Source: UBA11704 sp964491805 (lineage in GTDB: Bacteria > Patescibacteriota > Minisyncoccia > Phycocordibacterales > UBA5272). Taken from it: a stretch of 19,471 nt of DNA. The DNA is taken from assembly GCA_964491805.1 (NCBI GenBank), contig CAZBGU010000018.1, forward strand, positions 1 to 19,471, in the 5' to 3' direction. Under the pieces are notes generated by a model that was not told where the DNA came from, made no database searches, and saw nothing but the letters and a program-made list of their open reading frames with translations. Below, in pieces: positions 7,897 through 16,027 of the stretch; the first letter of the stretch is position 1, and the number at the start of each line of letters is the position of its first letter. The position numbers and the translations under genes are program-made.

Positions 7897-8874
7897 CTAG
7901 TCATCTTCTGTATCATCATAATCAGATAGATCACCGGTAAAGTTCTGTAGAGCCTCAATAATTGGACCAATACTACCTTCCATAATTTTTGGAAGTCCAT
8001 GCCAATTTTGACGAATACGGTGGTCAGTAACTCTATCTTGTGGAAAGTTATACGTACGTATCTTCTCACTCCTGTCACCGGTTCCAACTTGTGACTTCTT
8101 CTGGTCAGAGTGCTTCTTGTCATCTTCTTCTTGTGCCATCTGATCAAGACGTGCCTGAAGCATTTCAATTGCTCTCTCTTTATTTTTTAGCTGTGACCGC
8201 TCGATAGTACAACGAATTGCAATACCTGTCGGCTTATGGATCACACGAACTGCAGTTTCAACCTTGTTAACATTCTGGCCACCTGCACCGCCTGAACGAG
8301 ATGTTTCAAATTCAAGGTCACTCATAGGAATTGTTACTTTCTTTACAGTTCGGATCGGCATAACAGAAACCGTAACTGTAGAAGTATGTACACGACCATT
8401 CTTCTCTGTTTCAGGGATACGCTGTACACGATGTACGCCTGTTTCAAATTGTAGAGCATCATAGGCATCACGCCCTTTAACTTCAAATGACACATCCTTG
8501 TAGCCGCCAACATCAGAGACCGACTCATCGAGCTTGTTCCATCCCCAGCCACGTTGCTCTGCGTAGTTCTGATACATGAGTGCAAGCTCTGCAGCAAAGA
8601 GTGACGATTCATCACCACCTGCTCCGCCTTGAATTTCAAGAATCATTGCCTTTGGTTTTTCTTCTTCCTCCTTCGCAGCTTCAGCAGTCTCCTCCATTTG
8701 TTTCCACAAGGCTTCTATTTGTGGAGTAAGAGCGTCAATCTCGTTTTGTGCAAGCTCTTTCATGTCTTCGTCTACAAGCATGGATACCGCTTCTTCCTTC
8801 GCACCTAAAAGCCGCTCATATTCTTGAGCTGTATACATGGTACGTGGATTTGACTTGAAGTCTTCGAGATTCAT
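7897..8874 (-). CDS. prfA: peptide chain release factor 1
   Basis: 325 aa, somewhat shorter than E. coli RF1 (360 aa), with the N-terminal domain reduced. RF1 recognises UAA and UAG in the ribosomal A site and triggers peptide release. The catalytic GGQ is at residues 198-200 in SGGAGGQNVNKVETAVR. The codon-recognition tripeptide of RF1 (PxT) is PET at 154-156, in HRVQRIPETEKNGRVHTST; RF2 would have SPF, so RF1 is clear. The acidic tail (DLSDYDDTEDD) is unusual. An extended -10 (TGATATACT) ends 9 nt before the ATG, suggesting a leaderless mRNA. Confidence 0.96.
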   Translation of the reverse strand: MNLEDFKSNPRTMYTAQEYERLLGAKEEAVSMLVDEDMKELAQNEIDALTPQIEALWKQMEETAEAAKEEEEKPKAMILEIQGGAGGDESSLFAAELALMYQNYAEQRGWGWNKLDESVSDVGGYKDVSFEVKGRDAYDALQFETGVHRVQRIPETEKNGRVHTSTVTVSVMPIRTVKKVTIPMSDLEFETSRSGGAGGQNVNKVETAVRVIHKPTGIAIRCTIERSQLKNKERAIEMLQARLDQMAQEEDDKKHSDQKKSQVGTGDRSEKIRTYNFPQDRVTDHRIRQNWHGLPKIMEGSIGPIIEALQNFTGDLSDYDDTEDD

Positions 8875-8883
8875 AATGTAAAA

Positions 8884-8892
8884 AGTATATCA
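8884..8892 (-). promoter_or_regulatory. extended -10 promoter of prfA
   Basis: Minus-strand TGATATACT; the -10 hexamer ends 9 nt before the prfA ATG. No good -35 is seen, as expected when the TGn extension is present. Transcription from here would begin at or within a few bases of the start codon. Confidence 0.5.
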
Positions 8893-8937
8893 GAACTTGT
8901 TAATCAAAAAAGTAAGAAATTGATGAAGATACGCGAA

Positions 8938-8998
8938 GGGCGCATAGTTTTGGAGGAAGATGTACCCGCTGTACACTGACCGACAAAACTATGCGCCC
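8938..8998 (-). repeat. 15-bp perfect inverted repeat between rpmE and prfA
   Basis: Arms GGGCGCATAGTTTTG (8938-8952) and its exact complement (8984-8998) enclose a 31-nt loop. The loop itself contains a second hairpin TGTAC/GTACA (8961-8975). It begins 19 nt past the rpmE stop. No T-run follows on either strand, so it is not a standard intrinsic terminator. On the minus strand its apical part has a CCTCC tract. It may be a 3'-end stabiliser, a processing site, or a small mobile hairpin. Confidence 0.75.
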
Positions 8999-9017
8999 GA
9001 CAAGGTTGCTTCGCAAT

Positions 9018-9233
9018 TTATGACTTTTTTGATGTAGCAGCTGCTCGCTTCTTGAAGCGGTCAACACGTCCTGTTGTATCGAGAACCTTCTCAAGTCCTG
9101 TGTAAAATGGATGACATGTTGCGCAGATTTCAACAGCAATCTTCTCAGTTGTAGAACCTACTGTATATGTTGCTCCACAAGCGCATGTTGCCACTGCTTG
9201 TGAGTAAAATGTTGGGTGAATATCTGCTTTCAT
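9018..9233 (-). CDS. rpmE: 50S ribosomal protein bL31, zinc-binding type
   Basis: 71 aa, normal length. bL31 bridges the large subunit central protuberance to the small-subunit head. Starts MKADIHPTFYSQAVATCACG; Cys at about 17 and 19 and the pair CATC at about 37-40 give the four-cysteine zinc site of the primary (C+) form. HPFYTG follows the second pair as in the family. Ends with a basic tail (RFKKRAAATSKKS). Promoter with perfect TATAAT is 22 nt upstream. Confidence 0.95.
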   Translation of the reverse strand: MKADIHPTFYSQAVATCACGATYTVGSTTEKIAVEICATCHPFYTGLEKVLDTTGRVDRFKKRAAATSKKS

Positions 9234-9255
9234 ACGATTTTGATTTAGTTAATGG

Positions 9256-9284
9256 ATTATACCACGTCTTTCTACAAAAAGCAA
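9256..9284 (-). promoter_or_regulatory. promoter of rpmE
   Basis: Minus-strand TTGCTT (9279-9284), 17-bp spacer, perfect TATAAT (9256-9261), 22 nt before the rpmE ATG. Confidence 0.65.
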
Positions 9285-9321
9285 AATTATTACAGCCTCA
9301 TGGTTTTAGGATAATCATATA

Positions 9322-9366
9322 AAAAGTTTTAAAACTTTTCACCTTTCTACAGGTTACACTTAACCT
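9322..9366 (-). terminator. possible terminator of the transglycosylase-like gene
   Basis: After the stop at 9375 the minus strand has a hairpin AGGTTA-AGTG-TAACCT (9351-9366), then the perfect 18-bp palindrome AAAAGTTTTAAAACTTTT (9322-9339). The AT-rich palindrome ends in T residues and may end transcription, but neither part is a classical terminator. Confidence 0.4.
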
Positions 9367-9374
9367 ACGTCAAA

Positions 9375-10748
9375 CTAGCGCTGCTGAAGTTTATCAATAT
9401 CAGCTTGGATATTAGCTATTTTCCTCATCACAGAATTACCATAGGAAGCGCCAGGACCTGAAGCGCATGAACGGCCAGAATAATACTTACATGCTGCATT
9501 ACGTTCGCTTGACTCATTACCCTCAACTGCTCCTAGATCAGCCAAATAAAGTGCTGTCGCCGTGATTGCATCCCTCGGATTCCAAGGATCAGCAGTACTC
9601 GACCCAGTGATGTGCTCAATCCTATCTTCGAATAATTTCCATGTTGAAGGAATAAACTGTGAAGGCCCCATTGCCCCTCCCCATCCGACCGGATTACCAC
9701 CACTATACATTGCTATCCAACAAGAGACTGGGGTCTTCTCCATTGGGCGGCCAAGTCGGGAAAGGAGAGATGAGAAAATAGGAACATCACGAGAAGGATT
9801 CATCGTTCTTTTTTTGATTTCTCCAGATTTAATAGAGATACCGTCACCGGTCATGCTATCTTTCAGGTAACATGCACCGACGTTAATACCAAGTGATGAT
9901 TCTTGCATAAGAATAGCAAGCACAAGAGCAGGACGAACCCCTGTACCCTTTGATGCAAGGACTGACAGATCATATGCCTGTCCGAATGAAATACTGCCGG
10001 TATCACGAAGTTCAAAAAGTCTAGTACGTATTGTGGCCGCTTCTTTCTGACGAGCAGCAAGTACTTTTTTGTATTCAGATTCCTGATTCTTTGTCATTGC
10101 CAACAATGTGTTCTTTTCTTTCTGATTATTCTCAACCTTTTTCTTTTCAAGTTCCTGCGCAAGCTTCTTTTCTGTTTCTTGATCTTTTGCTTCAAGCAGT
10201 TCTCCTTTCACCGCCTCTAGATCTGACTTAGTTGCACGTATATCTGAGAAACTTTGCGCGAGAGCTCTATTAACAACCGCGAATGAATCAATGTCCTCAA
10301 AGAAAGACGACAGACTTTTTGATTGAAGACCGAAGTCAACAAGTGAGTAGTCTTCCATATACATTGTCTTTCTAATGATCTGTCCAAGTGAATCTCGTTC
10401 ACGTTCTGCTTTTGCATCGAGCGCATTAATGGTTCTATTCTTTTCAGTGATATTTTGATTGAGCTGACTAATAGCTTTTAAATGTTTTTGTATCTTCAGC
10501 TTACTCTCGGCTATCTTCTGGGTCAAAAGAGTAATATCCTTCTTAAGTGATGTACCTTGTTGCTGTGTTGTGGAAATATTCTGACTAATTGCTTTAATCT
10601 GTGCTTCAAGATCAGCAAGCTCTCTCTCAAGCTCTGCCCTTGACTGAGATTGAGATGAAGGTGCACCTTCTGCAAACACAACACTATTTGTGAAAAATGA
10701 CGCCGCAAAAAATGAGGCGAATATAAAAACAGTGAGCAGTTGTCTCAT
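9375..10748 (-). CDS. secreted coiled-coil protein with MltB-like lytic transglycosylase domain
   Basis: 457 aa. Signal peptide at residues 1-26 (LLTVFIFASFFAASFF then VFAEG). A long coiled coil spans about 34-245, in the style of PcsB/CwlO/EnvC proteins that are regulated by FtsEX. The C-terminal part (about 255-457) matches lytic transglycosylases of the MltB/SLT_2 type: catalytic Glu283 in LAILMQESSLG and the motif GWGGAMGPSQFIPSTW at 355-370. Such enzymes cleave the MurNAc-GlcNAc bond of peptidoglycan with formation of anhydro-MurNAc. The combination suggests a coiled-coil-controlled wall hydrolase acting outside the membrane in growth or division. The extended -10 lies 7 nt before the ATG. 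Confidence 0.85.
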   Translation of the reverse strand: MRQLLTVFIFASFFAASFFTNSVVFAEGAPSSQSQSRAELERELADLEAQIKAISQNISTTQQQGTSLKKDITLLTQKIAESKLKIQKHLKAISQLNQNITEKNRTINALDAKAERERDSLGQIIRKTMYMEDYSLVDFGLQSKSLSSFFEDIDSFAVVNRALAQSFSDIRATKSDLEAVKGELLEAKDQETEKKLAQELEKKKVENNQKEKNTLLAMTKNQESEYKKVLAARQKEAATIRTRLFELRDTGSISFGQAYDLSVLASKGTGVRPALVLAILMQESSLGINVGACYLKDSMTGDGISIKSGEIKKRTMNPSRDVPIFSSLLSRLGRPMEKTPVSCWIAMYSGGNPVGWGGAMGPSQFIPSTWKLFEDRIEHITGSSTADPWNPRDAITATALYLADLGAVEGNESSERNAACKYYSGRSCASGPGASYGNSVMRKIANIQADIDKLQQR

Positions 10749-10755
10749 AACTTAC

Positions 10756-10764
10756 AGTATACCA
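10756..10764 (-). promoter_or_regulatory. extended -10 promoter of the transglycosylase-like gene
   Basis: Minus-strand TGGTATACT; the hexamer ends 7 nt before the ATG at 10748, predicting a leaderless mRNA. No convincing -35. Confidence 0.5.
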
Positions 10765-10800
10765 GGGACAGTGGCTAGTGAGTAGCGTTTAGTGCGCAGA

Positions 10801-10835
10801 AGAAAAGAGCGACGCCTACTGCGTCGCTCTTTTCT
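10801..10835. terminator. strong hairpin terminator after rplY
   Basis: A 15-bp perfect stem (AGAAAAGAGCGACGC and its complement) with loop of 5 nt. On the minus strand the stem runs out into TCTTTTCTTC, so it can terminate rplY transcription; the plus strand also has a T-rich exit. The 155 nt between it and the rplY stop hold no recognisable gene. Confidence 0.75.
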
Positions 10836-10990
10836 TTCATTATTCTGCACCCATCTCTAACGGCAGCCTGTTTTTTAAAATGCTTTAGACACGAGACGTT
10901 GGGTAGTGAGTGAGGCGGTGTACAAGTAGTAGTACGTTGACGAACGAACGAGCCCCGCAACAAAGTAGATAAAGTATTTTAGGGCAGGTG

Positions 10991-11614
10991 CTATTCTGCA
11001 GGCACAACCTCATCTTCCTTCTTTCCCTTCTTCTCTACCTCAATTGCAGAAAGGTCAACAGGGGTGACAGTCTCACCAACTTCCTGTGCACCTGATATAG
11101 ATGCAACAATATCATTCTCTGATACATGATAAAGCTCAACTCCTGAAGGAAGCTTGATATCACCAACCTTGATAACACTCTTGCTATCGACTAGTGCCGA
11201 AATATCAACCTTAAATTCGTGAGGGAGCTTACTTGGATCACCGTCAACTGATAGTTCATACATAACTTTAACAAGAACTCCACCGGCCTTAACTGCGGCT
11301 GATTCACCGACGAACTCGATAGGAGTCTTAACGTGGACTTTTTGCCCCTTTTCAAGAACATAAAAATCAGCATGAACAATAGCACCCTTAACAGGATGAT
11401 ACTGAACATCCTGTATCATAGCTGTCTCATTACCAGTTGCAGTCACAAGAACGACCGACGAAGATGAACCTTCACTTGCTAGAACCTTTGTAAATTCCTT
11501 TGCATCAACAAAGATTGGTGTTGATTTTGTTTGTGAACCATAAAAAACAGCTGGGATAAAACCGTCTTTTTTTGTTTCTTTTGGGGCGCGAGGCGCAGTT
11601 TTGACTTGCATCAT
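10991..11614 (-). CDS. rplY: 50S ribosomal protein bL25, CTC form
   Basis: 207 aa from the chosen start. bL25 binds 5S rRNA; the long CTC (TL5) form has an extra C-terminal beta domain, and this protein has both. N-terminal domain: APKETKKDGFIPAVFYGSQT and the HADFYVLEKGQKVHVKTPIE segment typical of the family. The C-terminal domain continues with VKAGGVLVKVMYELSVDGDP and ends in an acidic-basic tail (EVEKKGKKEDEVVPAE). A longer frame opens at 11725, but its first 37 residues run through the promoter and are unlike bL25. A perfect -10 ends 9 nt before the chosen ATG (a second ATG follows directly), so the mRNA is probably leaderless. Confidence 0.93.
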   Translation of the reverse strand: MMQVKTAPRAPKETKKDGFIPAVFYGSQTKSTPIFVDAKEFTKVLASEGSSSSVVLVTATGNETAMIQDVQYHPVKGAIVHADFYVLEKGQKVHVKTPIEFVGESAAVKAGGVLVKVMYELSVDGDPSKLPHEFKVDISALVDSKSVIKVGDIKLPSGVELYHVSENDIVASISGAQEVGETVTPVDLSAIEVEKKGKKEDEVVPAE

Positions 11615-11623
11615 AGTTGTGCA

Positions 11624-11652
11624 ATTATACAGTATTTTATAAACAAAATCAA
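11624..11652 (-). promoter_or_regulatory. promoter of rplY
   Basis: Minus-strand TTGATT (11647-11652), 17-bp spacer, perfect TATAAT (11624-11629), 9 nt before the ATG at 11614. This decides the start codon of rplY. Confidence 0.75.
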
Positions 11653-11745
11653 GCATACAAAGCACACAAACGAGGTGTATGCTTACAGCAGAAAAGCCTT
11701 TAGCTCTGTTGTTCACACGCAACACCTTTTTCAGCCAGTATTGTA

Positions 11746-11773
11746 TTCACAAAGTACACAGCAGTGTTAGACT
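11746..11773 (+). promoter_or_regulatory. possible promoter of the gene at 11780
   Basis: TTCACA (11746-11751), 16-bp spacer, TAGACT (11768-11773), 6 nt before the ATG at 11780. A moderate match; it favours the ATG over the GTG at 11774, which is directly next to the -10. Confidence 0.4.
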
Positions 11774-11779
11774 GTGAAT

Positions 11780-12460
11780 ATGAACAACACTTCGCCAAGG
11801 GTGATCAACCTTCTTCTTATTACCGCACTTATAGCAATACCTGTTGGGGCTTTTTACTTTCAAATTACATCAAAATCAAATAGTGGTATTCCAAAAATAA
11901 GCATCACATCCTTTGTTGAAGGAGCTTCAGCTAAGATGAACACGGCTGATATACAGGGCGAACCTCCAGTTAAGTATGACACGTCGTGGAGTATGTACAA
12001 CAACACGACATACAATTATCTTTTCAGATATCCTGCTGCTGCAAAAGTACAGACAATACAATTAGAAACTCAACCAAAAAATACAATAACAACAGAAGTT
12101 GCCGGACCTGAATCTAATGATTACATCACATTTACCACCTGGATAAAACAACCAAATGGTGACGGCTACGGACGCCTTGCAACACTTCCAATTGAAACAT
12201 TCGCACAGGCAATGAGAATGAAAGAAATTAACACTGTCGACCAGTCGTACCCAAACAAAAAAGTCAGCAACGTGGAAGAACTATTTTTTGCCGGGTACAG
12301 GGGCCTTGCTATGACTGTGACCAACTCAACAGACGGACACGGCAGCTCCAATATTCGTTATATATTCCTCGACACAGCCACATACAAAATGGTAATTCAA
12401 TATTCACTTAACGGACAGAATGCAGGTACAATTGGCAAAACATTCAGGTTCACAAAATAA
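11780..12460 (+). CDS. membrane-anchored extracytoplasmic protein, unknown
   Basis: 226 aa from ATG 11780. Residues about 8-28 (NLLLITALIAIPVGAFYF) form an N-terminal membrane anchor or uncleaved signal. The remainder is polar and predicted beta-rich. The segment WSMYNNTTYNYLFRYPAAAKV resembles the start of a small extracytoplasmic fold frequent in CPR lipoprotein-like or anchored proteins (the Y-x-F-x-YP pattern), but I cannot name a family. It stands alone between the rplY promoter (divergent) and a convergent glycosyltransferase gene, 33 nt away. Function unknown. Confidence 0.75.
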   Translation: MNNTSPRVINLLLITALIAIPVGAFYFQITSKSNSGIPKISITSFVEGASAKMNTADIQGEPPVKYDTSWSMYNNTTYNYLFRYPAAAKVQTIQLETQPKNTITTEVAGPESNDYITFTTWIKQPNGDGYGRLATLPIETFAQAMRMKEINTVDQSYPNKKVSNVEELFFAGYRGLAMTVTNSTDGHGSSNIRYIFLDTATYKMVIQYSLNGQNAGTIGKTFRFTK

Positions 12461-12493
12461 GGCCATCTTATATTCCAACGTAATACTGTCTAT

Positions 12494-13609
12494 TTATACG
12501 TTTACTGCTTTGCCCTCGATGAGGCCGTATACTTTTGCTGTCTCTACTAACATTTTACTGTAAGAAAAATTTTGTGCTACATGTCCATGTAGTGACTGAC
12601 CTAGCCGCTTAGCAAACTTACGATCAATAATAAGGCGACGCATCTCATCTTTTAGTTGCTCAACATTCTTAGGTTGAACAAGCAATCCTGTTTCCTCATG
12701 ACGAATAACTTCCGGTATTCCTCCTGTAATGGTTGATATAACTGGTAACATTGCCCTACCTGCCTCGACAAGAGTATACGGTAAGCCTTCTTTGACAGAT
12801 GGCAAAAGAAAAAGGTCATGGTTTGCCCAATCGCTTGCTGTTGGTGGGCCAAAGCCTCGCAACGTAATATGTTCATTTAAATTTTTTATCGCAATATACT
12901 CTTCAATTTTCTTTCTATCATCACCTTCTCCAAAAATTGTATAATAAATAGGATACCCTTCGCCTACGAGACCCTCAAAAGCTTGCAATCCATACATATA
13001 CCCTTTGTTTGGGTGAAGCTCAGCAACAGTAAGAATGCGGGTTTCTCGCGTTTTTGGAATGGTTCGTTCATGAGTCCCGTTAAAGGTAATGCCTGGATAA
13101 ATTGTTGTAACCTTCTTACGAATAAAAAACATTCTTCCTACATCATATTCATCTTGTTTACTTACCGTGATAACTTTATGGGAGAAAAGGCATGTAAGCC
13201 AGGTAAAAAGATACATGAGCTTCTTCACTAAAAACGATCGATCTTCACGAAATGGCGCACCGTGTACAGTAAAGACGACTAAAGGTACGCCAATAATTCT
13301 TCCCAAAAAAGAACCAATACCCCCTGCTTTTGAACTATTAACATGGAGAACATCTGGCTTCTCCTTCTTGATGAGACGAGAAACAGCAATGATACTTTTA
13401 AGTTCCTTTAATAAATTAATATCACGCACAAGAGAATCAAGAGAAATGGTCCTAATTGATGCATTAGATAGTCTCTTTGCCAGCTCTCCGTTGCCACCAA
13501 ATGCAACAGCAACATCAACTTTTTTTTGTGCAAAAGCTGTCGCTAAATCATAGACATACTTCTGAGCACCTCCCCAATTTGACTTAGTAATCACATAAAG
13601 AATTTTCAT
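12494..13609 (-). CDS. GT4-family (GT-B fold) glycosyltransferase
   Basis: 371 aa from MKILYVITKSNWGGAQKYV. The N-terminal Gly-Gly after ITKSNW and the HVNSSKAGGIG / FTVHGAPF segments fit the acceptor half of GT-B enzymes. The C-terminal half has the donor-binding features: ILTVAELHPNKGY, TIFGEGDDRKKIE, and the EX7E motif in SVKEGLPYTLVEAGRAM, followed by GGIPEVIRHEETGLLV. These retaining enzymes transfer a sugar from a nucleotide-sugar (often UDP- or GDP-linked) to a lipid-linked or glycan acceptor at the cytoplasmic face of the membrane. A start 5 codons upstream (13624) is possible. It is divergent from the sugar transferase gene 30 bp away, so both likely serve surface glycan assembly. 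Confidence 0.9.
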   Translation of the reverse strand: MKILYVITKSNWGGAQKYVYDLATAFAQKKVDVAVAFGGNGELAKRLSNASIRTISLDSLVRDINLLKELKSIIAVSRLIKKEKPDVLHVNSSKAGGIGSFLGRIIGVPLVVFTVHGAPFREDRSFLVKKLMYLFTWLTCLFSHKVITVSKQDEYDVGRMFFIRKKVTTIYPGITFNGTHERTIPKTRETRILTVAELHPNKGYMYGLQAFEGLVGEGYPIYYTIFGEGDDRKKIEEYIAIKNLNEHITLRGFGPPTASDWANHDLFLLPSVKEGLPYTLVEAGRAMLPVISTITGGIPEVIRHEETGLLVQPKNVEQLKDEMRRLIIDRKFAKRLGQSLHGHVAQNFSYSKMLVETAKVYGLIEGKAVNV

Positions 13610-13639
13610 GTTATGATAGTACATATAGTATCATTAAAT
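13610..13639. promoter_or_regulatory. compact divergent promoter region with inverted repeat
   Basis: Only 30 bp separate the preferred starts of the two divergent genes. It holds the imperfect inverted repeat ATGATAGTAC / ATAGTATCAT (13613-13634, 8 of 10 matches). TATAGT (13624-13629) is 10 nt before the plus-strand ATG; on the minus strand TACTAT is about 6 nt before the other ATG. Overlapping promoters with a shared operator are plausible; the -35 boxes would lie inside the opposite gene. Confidence 0.4.
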
Positions 13640-14968
13640 ATGCTAATACGACACACCCCTGGACGACTTATTCTTTTTGTTGCAGACTGTGCAATACTTT
13701 TTTTGTCTCTATATCTTGCGTTATGGCTCCGATATCAAAACGCACTATCCCTCAGTGAATTTACATCCTTCGTCGTTCCTTTTATTTTAGTCATTCTTGT
13801 TAGTACGGCGATTTTCTACAGCTACGGTCTCTACGACAAACCAACACTGCGACTTGTACGAGAACTCAATAAGCGTATTTTTACAAGTCAAATACTTTCT
13901 GTAATTGCCGCAACAATACTATTCTATTCACTTCCGACACTTGGTATAGCACCAAAAACAATCCTTATACTCTATGTAATTATTTCCTCGATATTGATGA
14001 GTGTGTGGAGAAGATACGCATTTTCTCTAGTCCTTCACTACAAAAAACAAAAAAGCATTATCATAGGAAGTGGTGAAACATTTCATGCTCTTGTCGATGA
14101 ACTGAGTAGAAATCCACACATTGGTATAACACTCCTCGCTGCTATTGATGTTGAAACATACAAAATGGAAAAACTTCCAAGCGTCCTTGAAATGATGGAA
14201 TCAAACTCAATAATTGTTGACATGCGTGATGATAAGATTAAACCATTCTTTAATGCTATATACAGAGAAATGTTTAGGGGAGCTGTCGTGCTTGACATTG
14301 TTGATGTATACGAGGATGTTTTTGATATGGTTCCACTTGAAAGTATTAATCAGGATTGGATATTCCATTCTGTAAACGTATCAAAACGCTACGACAGTAT
14401 AAAGCGACTTTTTGATATTTTATTCGCCTTTCCTGCTTTTATTTTTTCACTTATTTTTATATACCCATTTGTATTTATTGCCATAAAGTTAGAGGACAGA
14501 GGTCCAATATTTTACTCACACCTTCGTGTTGGCAAATATGGCAAACCGTTCCTTGTTTATAAAGTAAGATCAATGGAAGATCTTCCTACAAATGAACTTA
14601 AAGAAACAAAAAAAGTAACCCGTGTTGGATCTTTTGTGCGAAAGACACGAATTGATGAGCTTCCACAATTATGGAATGTTCTTCGTGGTGATGTGTCACT
14701 TATTGGACCACGTCCAGAAGCTCCTGTGCTTGTCAAAGAATATACTGAAACTGTTCCATTCTACAACGTCCGCCACGTGGTACGTCCAGGACTATCTGGT
14801 TGGGCACAGACACAACAACATGAAGTACCTAAATTCGGGGTAGATGTTAAGCAAACAAAAACAAAACTCGCATATGACCTTTATTATCTAAAACATAGCA
14901 GCTTAATGACTGACTTTGCAGTTATTTTACGAACATTAAAAGTACTCTTGAGTAAAAGCGGCATCTAA
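13640..14968 (+). CDS. polyprenyl-phosphate sugar phosphotransferase (WcaJ/WbaP-like)
   Basis: 442 aa from ATG 13640. Four or five N-terminal membrane segments (LILFVADCAILFLSLYLALW and following) precede a CoA-binding-like soluble region. The last 190 residues are the bacterial sugar transferase domain: KRLFDILFAFPAFIFSL (re-entrant helix), FLVYKVRSM, RIDELPQLWNVLRGDVSLIG with the catalytic Asp-Glu pair, GPRPE, and RPGLSGWAQ. It transfers a sugar-1-phosphate from a UDP-sugar to undecaprenyl phosphate, the first membrane step of capsule, O-antigen or S-layer glycan synthesis. A longer frame begins at 13613, but that ATG lies in the promoter region. Length and order are normal for the family. 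Confidence 0.92.
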   Translation: MLIRHTPGRLILFVADCAILFLSLYLALWLRYQNALSLSEFTSFVVPFILVILVSTAIFYSYGLYDKPTLRLVRELNKRIFTSQILSVIAATILFYSLPTLGIAPKTILILYVIISSILMSVWRRYAFSLVLHYKKQKSIIIGSGETFHALVDELSRNPHIGITLLAAIDVETYKMEKLPSVLEMMESNSIIVDMRDDKIKPFFNAIYREMFRGAVVLDIVDVYEDVFDMVPLESINQDWIFHSVNVSKRYDSIKRLFDILFAFPAFIFSLIFIYPFVFIAIKLEDRGPIFYSHLRVGKYGKPFLVYKVRSMEDLPTNELKETKKVTRVGSFVRKTRIDELPQLWNVLRGDVSLIGPRPEAPVLVKEYTETVPFYNVRHVVRPGLSGWAQTQQHEVPKFGVDVKQTKTKLAYDLYYLKHSSLMTDFAVILRTLKVLLSKSGI

Positions 14969-14974
14969 TATGAC

Positions 14975-15012
14975 CACCAAAAAACACAAGGAAGTCCTTG
15001 TGTTTTTTGGTG
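14975..15012. terminator. bidirectional 18-bp hairpin terminator
   Basis: A perfect 18-bp stem (CACCAAAAAACACAAGGA and its complement) with a 2-nt nominal loop lies between the convergent genes ending at 14968 (+) and 15034 (-). Both strands carry T-rich 3' arms, so it can terminate both genes. Confidence 0.85.
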
Positions 15013-15033
15013 ATTTTGTGTTCCTGAGATTTC

Positions 15034-15975
15034 TTAAGGAACATCAACTGGAGCACCTCCACCTAAAGGCGCACGCTCTACCCCATGCGCAGGAACCGAT
15101 GGGGCACCTCCTCCGCTTGCACCCTCTGGAACAATCACTCTTCCTGTAGAACCTTGCGGACACGAAGAAACAATCCATTCACATGTATTCATGTTTCTCG
15201 CCATGACAGATCCATCTGAACAGAGACGAGCTTCCATGGTACAAAAGACTCCTCGAGGGGTACTTGTTGGGCGAGGTGGTACAATAGACCCTTCACCATA
15301 GAATGTTGGTGGTGCGGCTGACGGTCTATTAGGTGACGATGTTGCACCAGGTGCAGCCGGACCACATTTACTCTCCATCCATACACATGAAGAAGGATCT
15401 CTTGGCATCGGACTCCCATTTGGACAGAATCTCTGCGAACCTTGACAGAACGGATCAGTAGAAGATGCATACACAGAAGGTCTTGCTCCTACCTCTTGCT
15501 GCTTATATGGTGGTTGTGGAGGAAGAGATGATGGTGGTATGATTTTAGGTCTCTGTCCTTGGGTTGGAGGTACACCGACATCTCCACTACAACTTATAGT
15601 TTTAATTTTTGCACGGGTAAGTGGTCCAGCGTATCCTGTAGGAGTAAGTCCTACCGATCTCTGAAACTGTTTAACTGCCGAAAATGTGCCTAGGCCAAAA
15701 TATCCTGTAACAGATGACTTCAAGAACGAGCCACTAGCAAGAAAATCCTGAAGAATACTCACCTCACCATTAGTGCTTGCGTCACTCGAACGATATCGAA
15801 GTAAATCACTCTTAAGATCAATACATGTTGAAACCGCTGACGTATCAACATCACCAAGAGTAGAGACATTAGCATCGTTGACTGTCCCGTCGACAGCTGT
15901 GTACGCATACACTGAAGAAGAACTTATGAAAACAGTTAATAATCCTATATACAAAACCGCTATTTTTTTATTCAT
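15034..15975 (-). CDS. secreted peptidoglycan-binding protein with Cys-rich repeats
   Basis: 313 aa. Signal peptide at 1-24 (KIAVLYIGLLTVFISSSSVYA). Residues about 68-125 form a PG_binding_1 domain: NGEVSILQDFLASGSFLKSS, then GYFGLGTFSAVKQFQRSVGL and PTGYAGPLTRAKI, which binds peptidoglycan. A Pro-rich linker follows. Then two copies of a small Cys module appear: FCQGSQRFCPNGSPMPRDP..CVWMESKC and FCTMEARLCSDGSVMARNM..CEWIVSSC, four cysteines each. They may form disulfides outside the cell. The tail is Gly/Pro/Ala-rich. The protein is probably a wall-attached surface protein. The extended -10 with a TTGTTG -35 is 8 nt from the ATG. Confidence 0.85.
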   Translation of the reverse strand: MNKKIAVLYIGLLTVFISSSSVYAYTAVDGTVNDANVSTLGDVDTSAVSTCIDLKSDLLRYRSSDASTNGEVSILQDFLASGSFLKSSVTGYFGLGTFSAVKQFQRSVGLTPTGYAGPLTRAKIKTISCSGDVGVPPTQGQRPKIIPPSSLPPQPPYKQQEVGARPSVYASSTDPFCQGSQRFCPNGSPMPRDPSSCVWMESKCGPAAPGATSSPNRPSAAPPTFYGEGSIVPPRPTSTPRGVFCTMEARLCSDGSVMARNMNTCEWIVSSCPQGSTGRVIVPEGASGGGAPSVPAHGVERAPLGGGAPVDVP

Positions 15976-15983
15976 ACACTACC

Positions 15984-16013
15984 AGTATATCAACCATAAT
16001 AAAATACCAACAA
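15984..16013 (-). promoter_or_regulatory. promoter of the peptidoglycan-binding protein gene
   Basis: Minus-strand TTGTTG (16008-16013), 18-bp spacer, TATACT (15984-15989) with a TGA extension in front. The hexamer ends 8 nt before the ATG, so the mRNA is probably leaderless. Confidence 0.65.
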
Positions 16014-16027
16014 AGCTATACACAATG

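Noticed and set aside
10775..10963. Minus-strand frame of 62 codons downstream of rplY
   Set aside because: It runs through the terminator hairpin at 10801-10835 and has no initiation signal.
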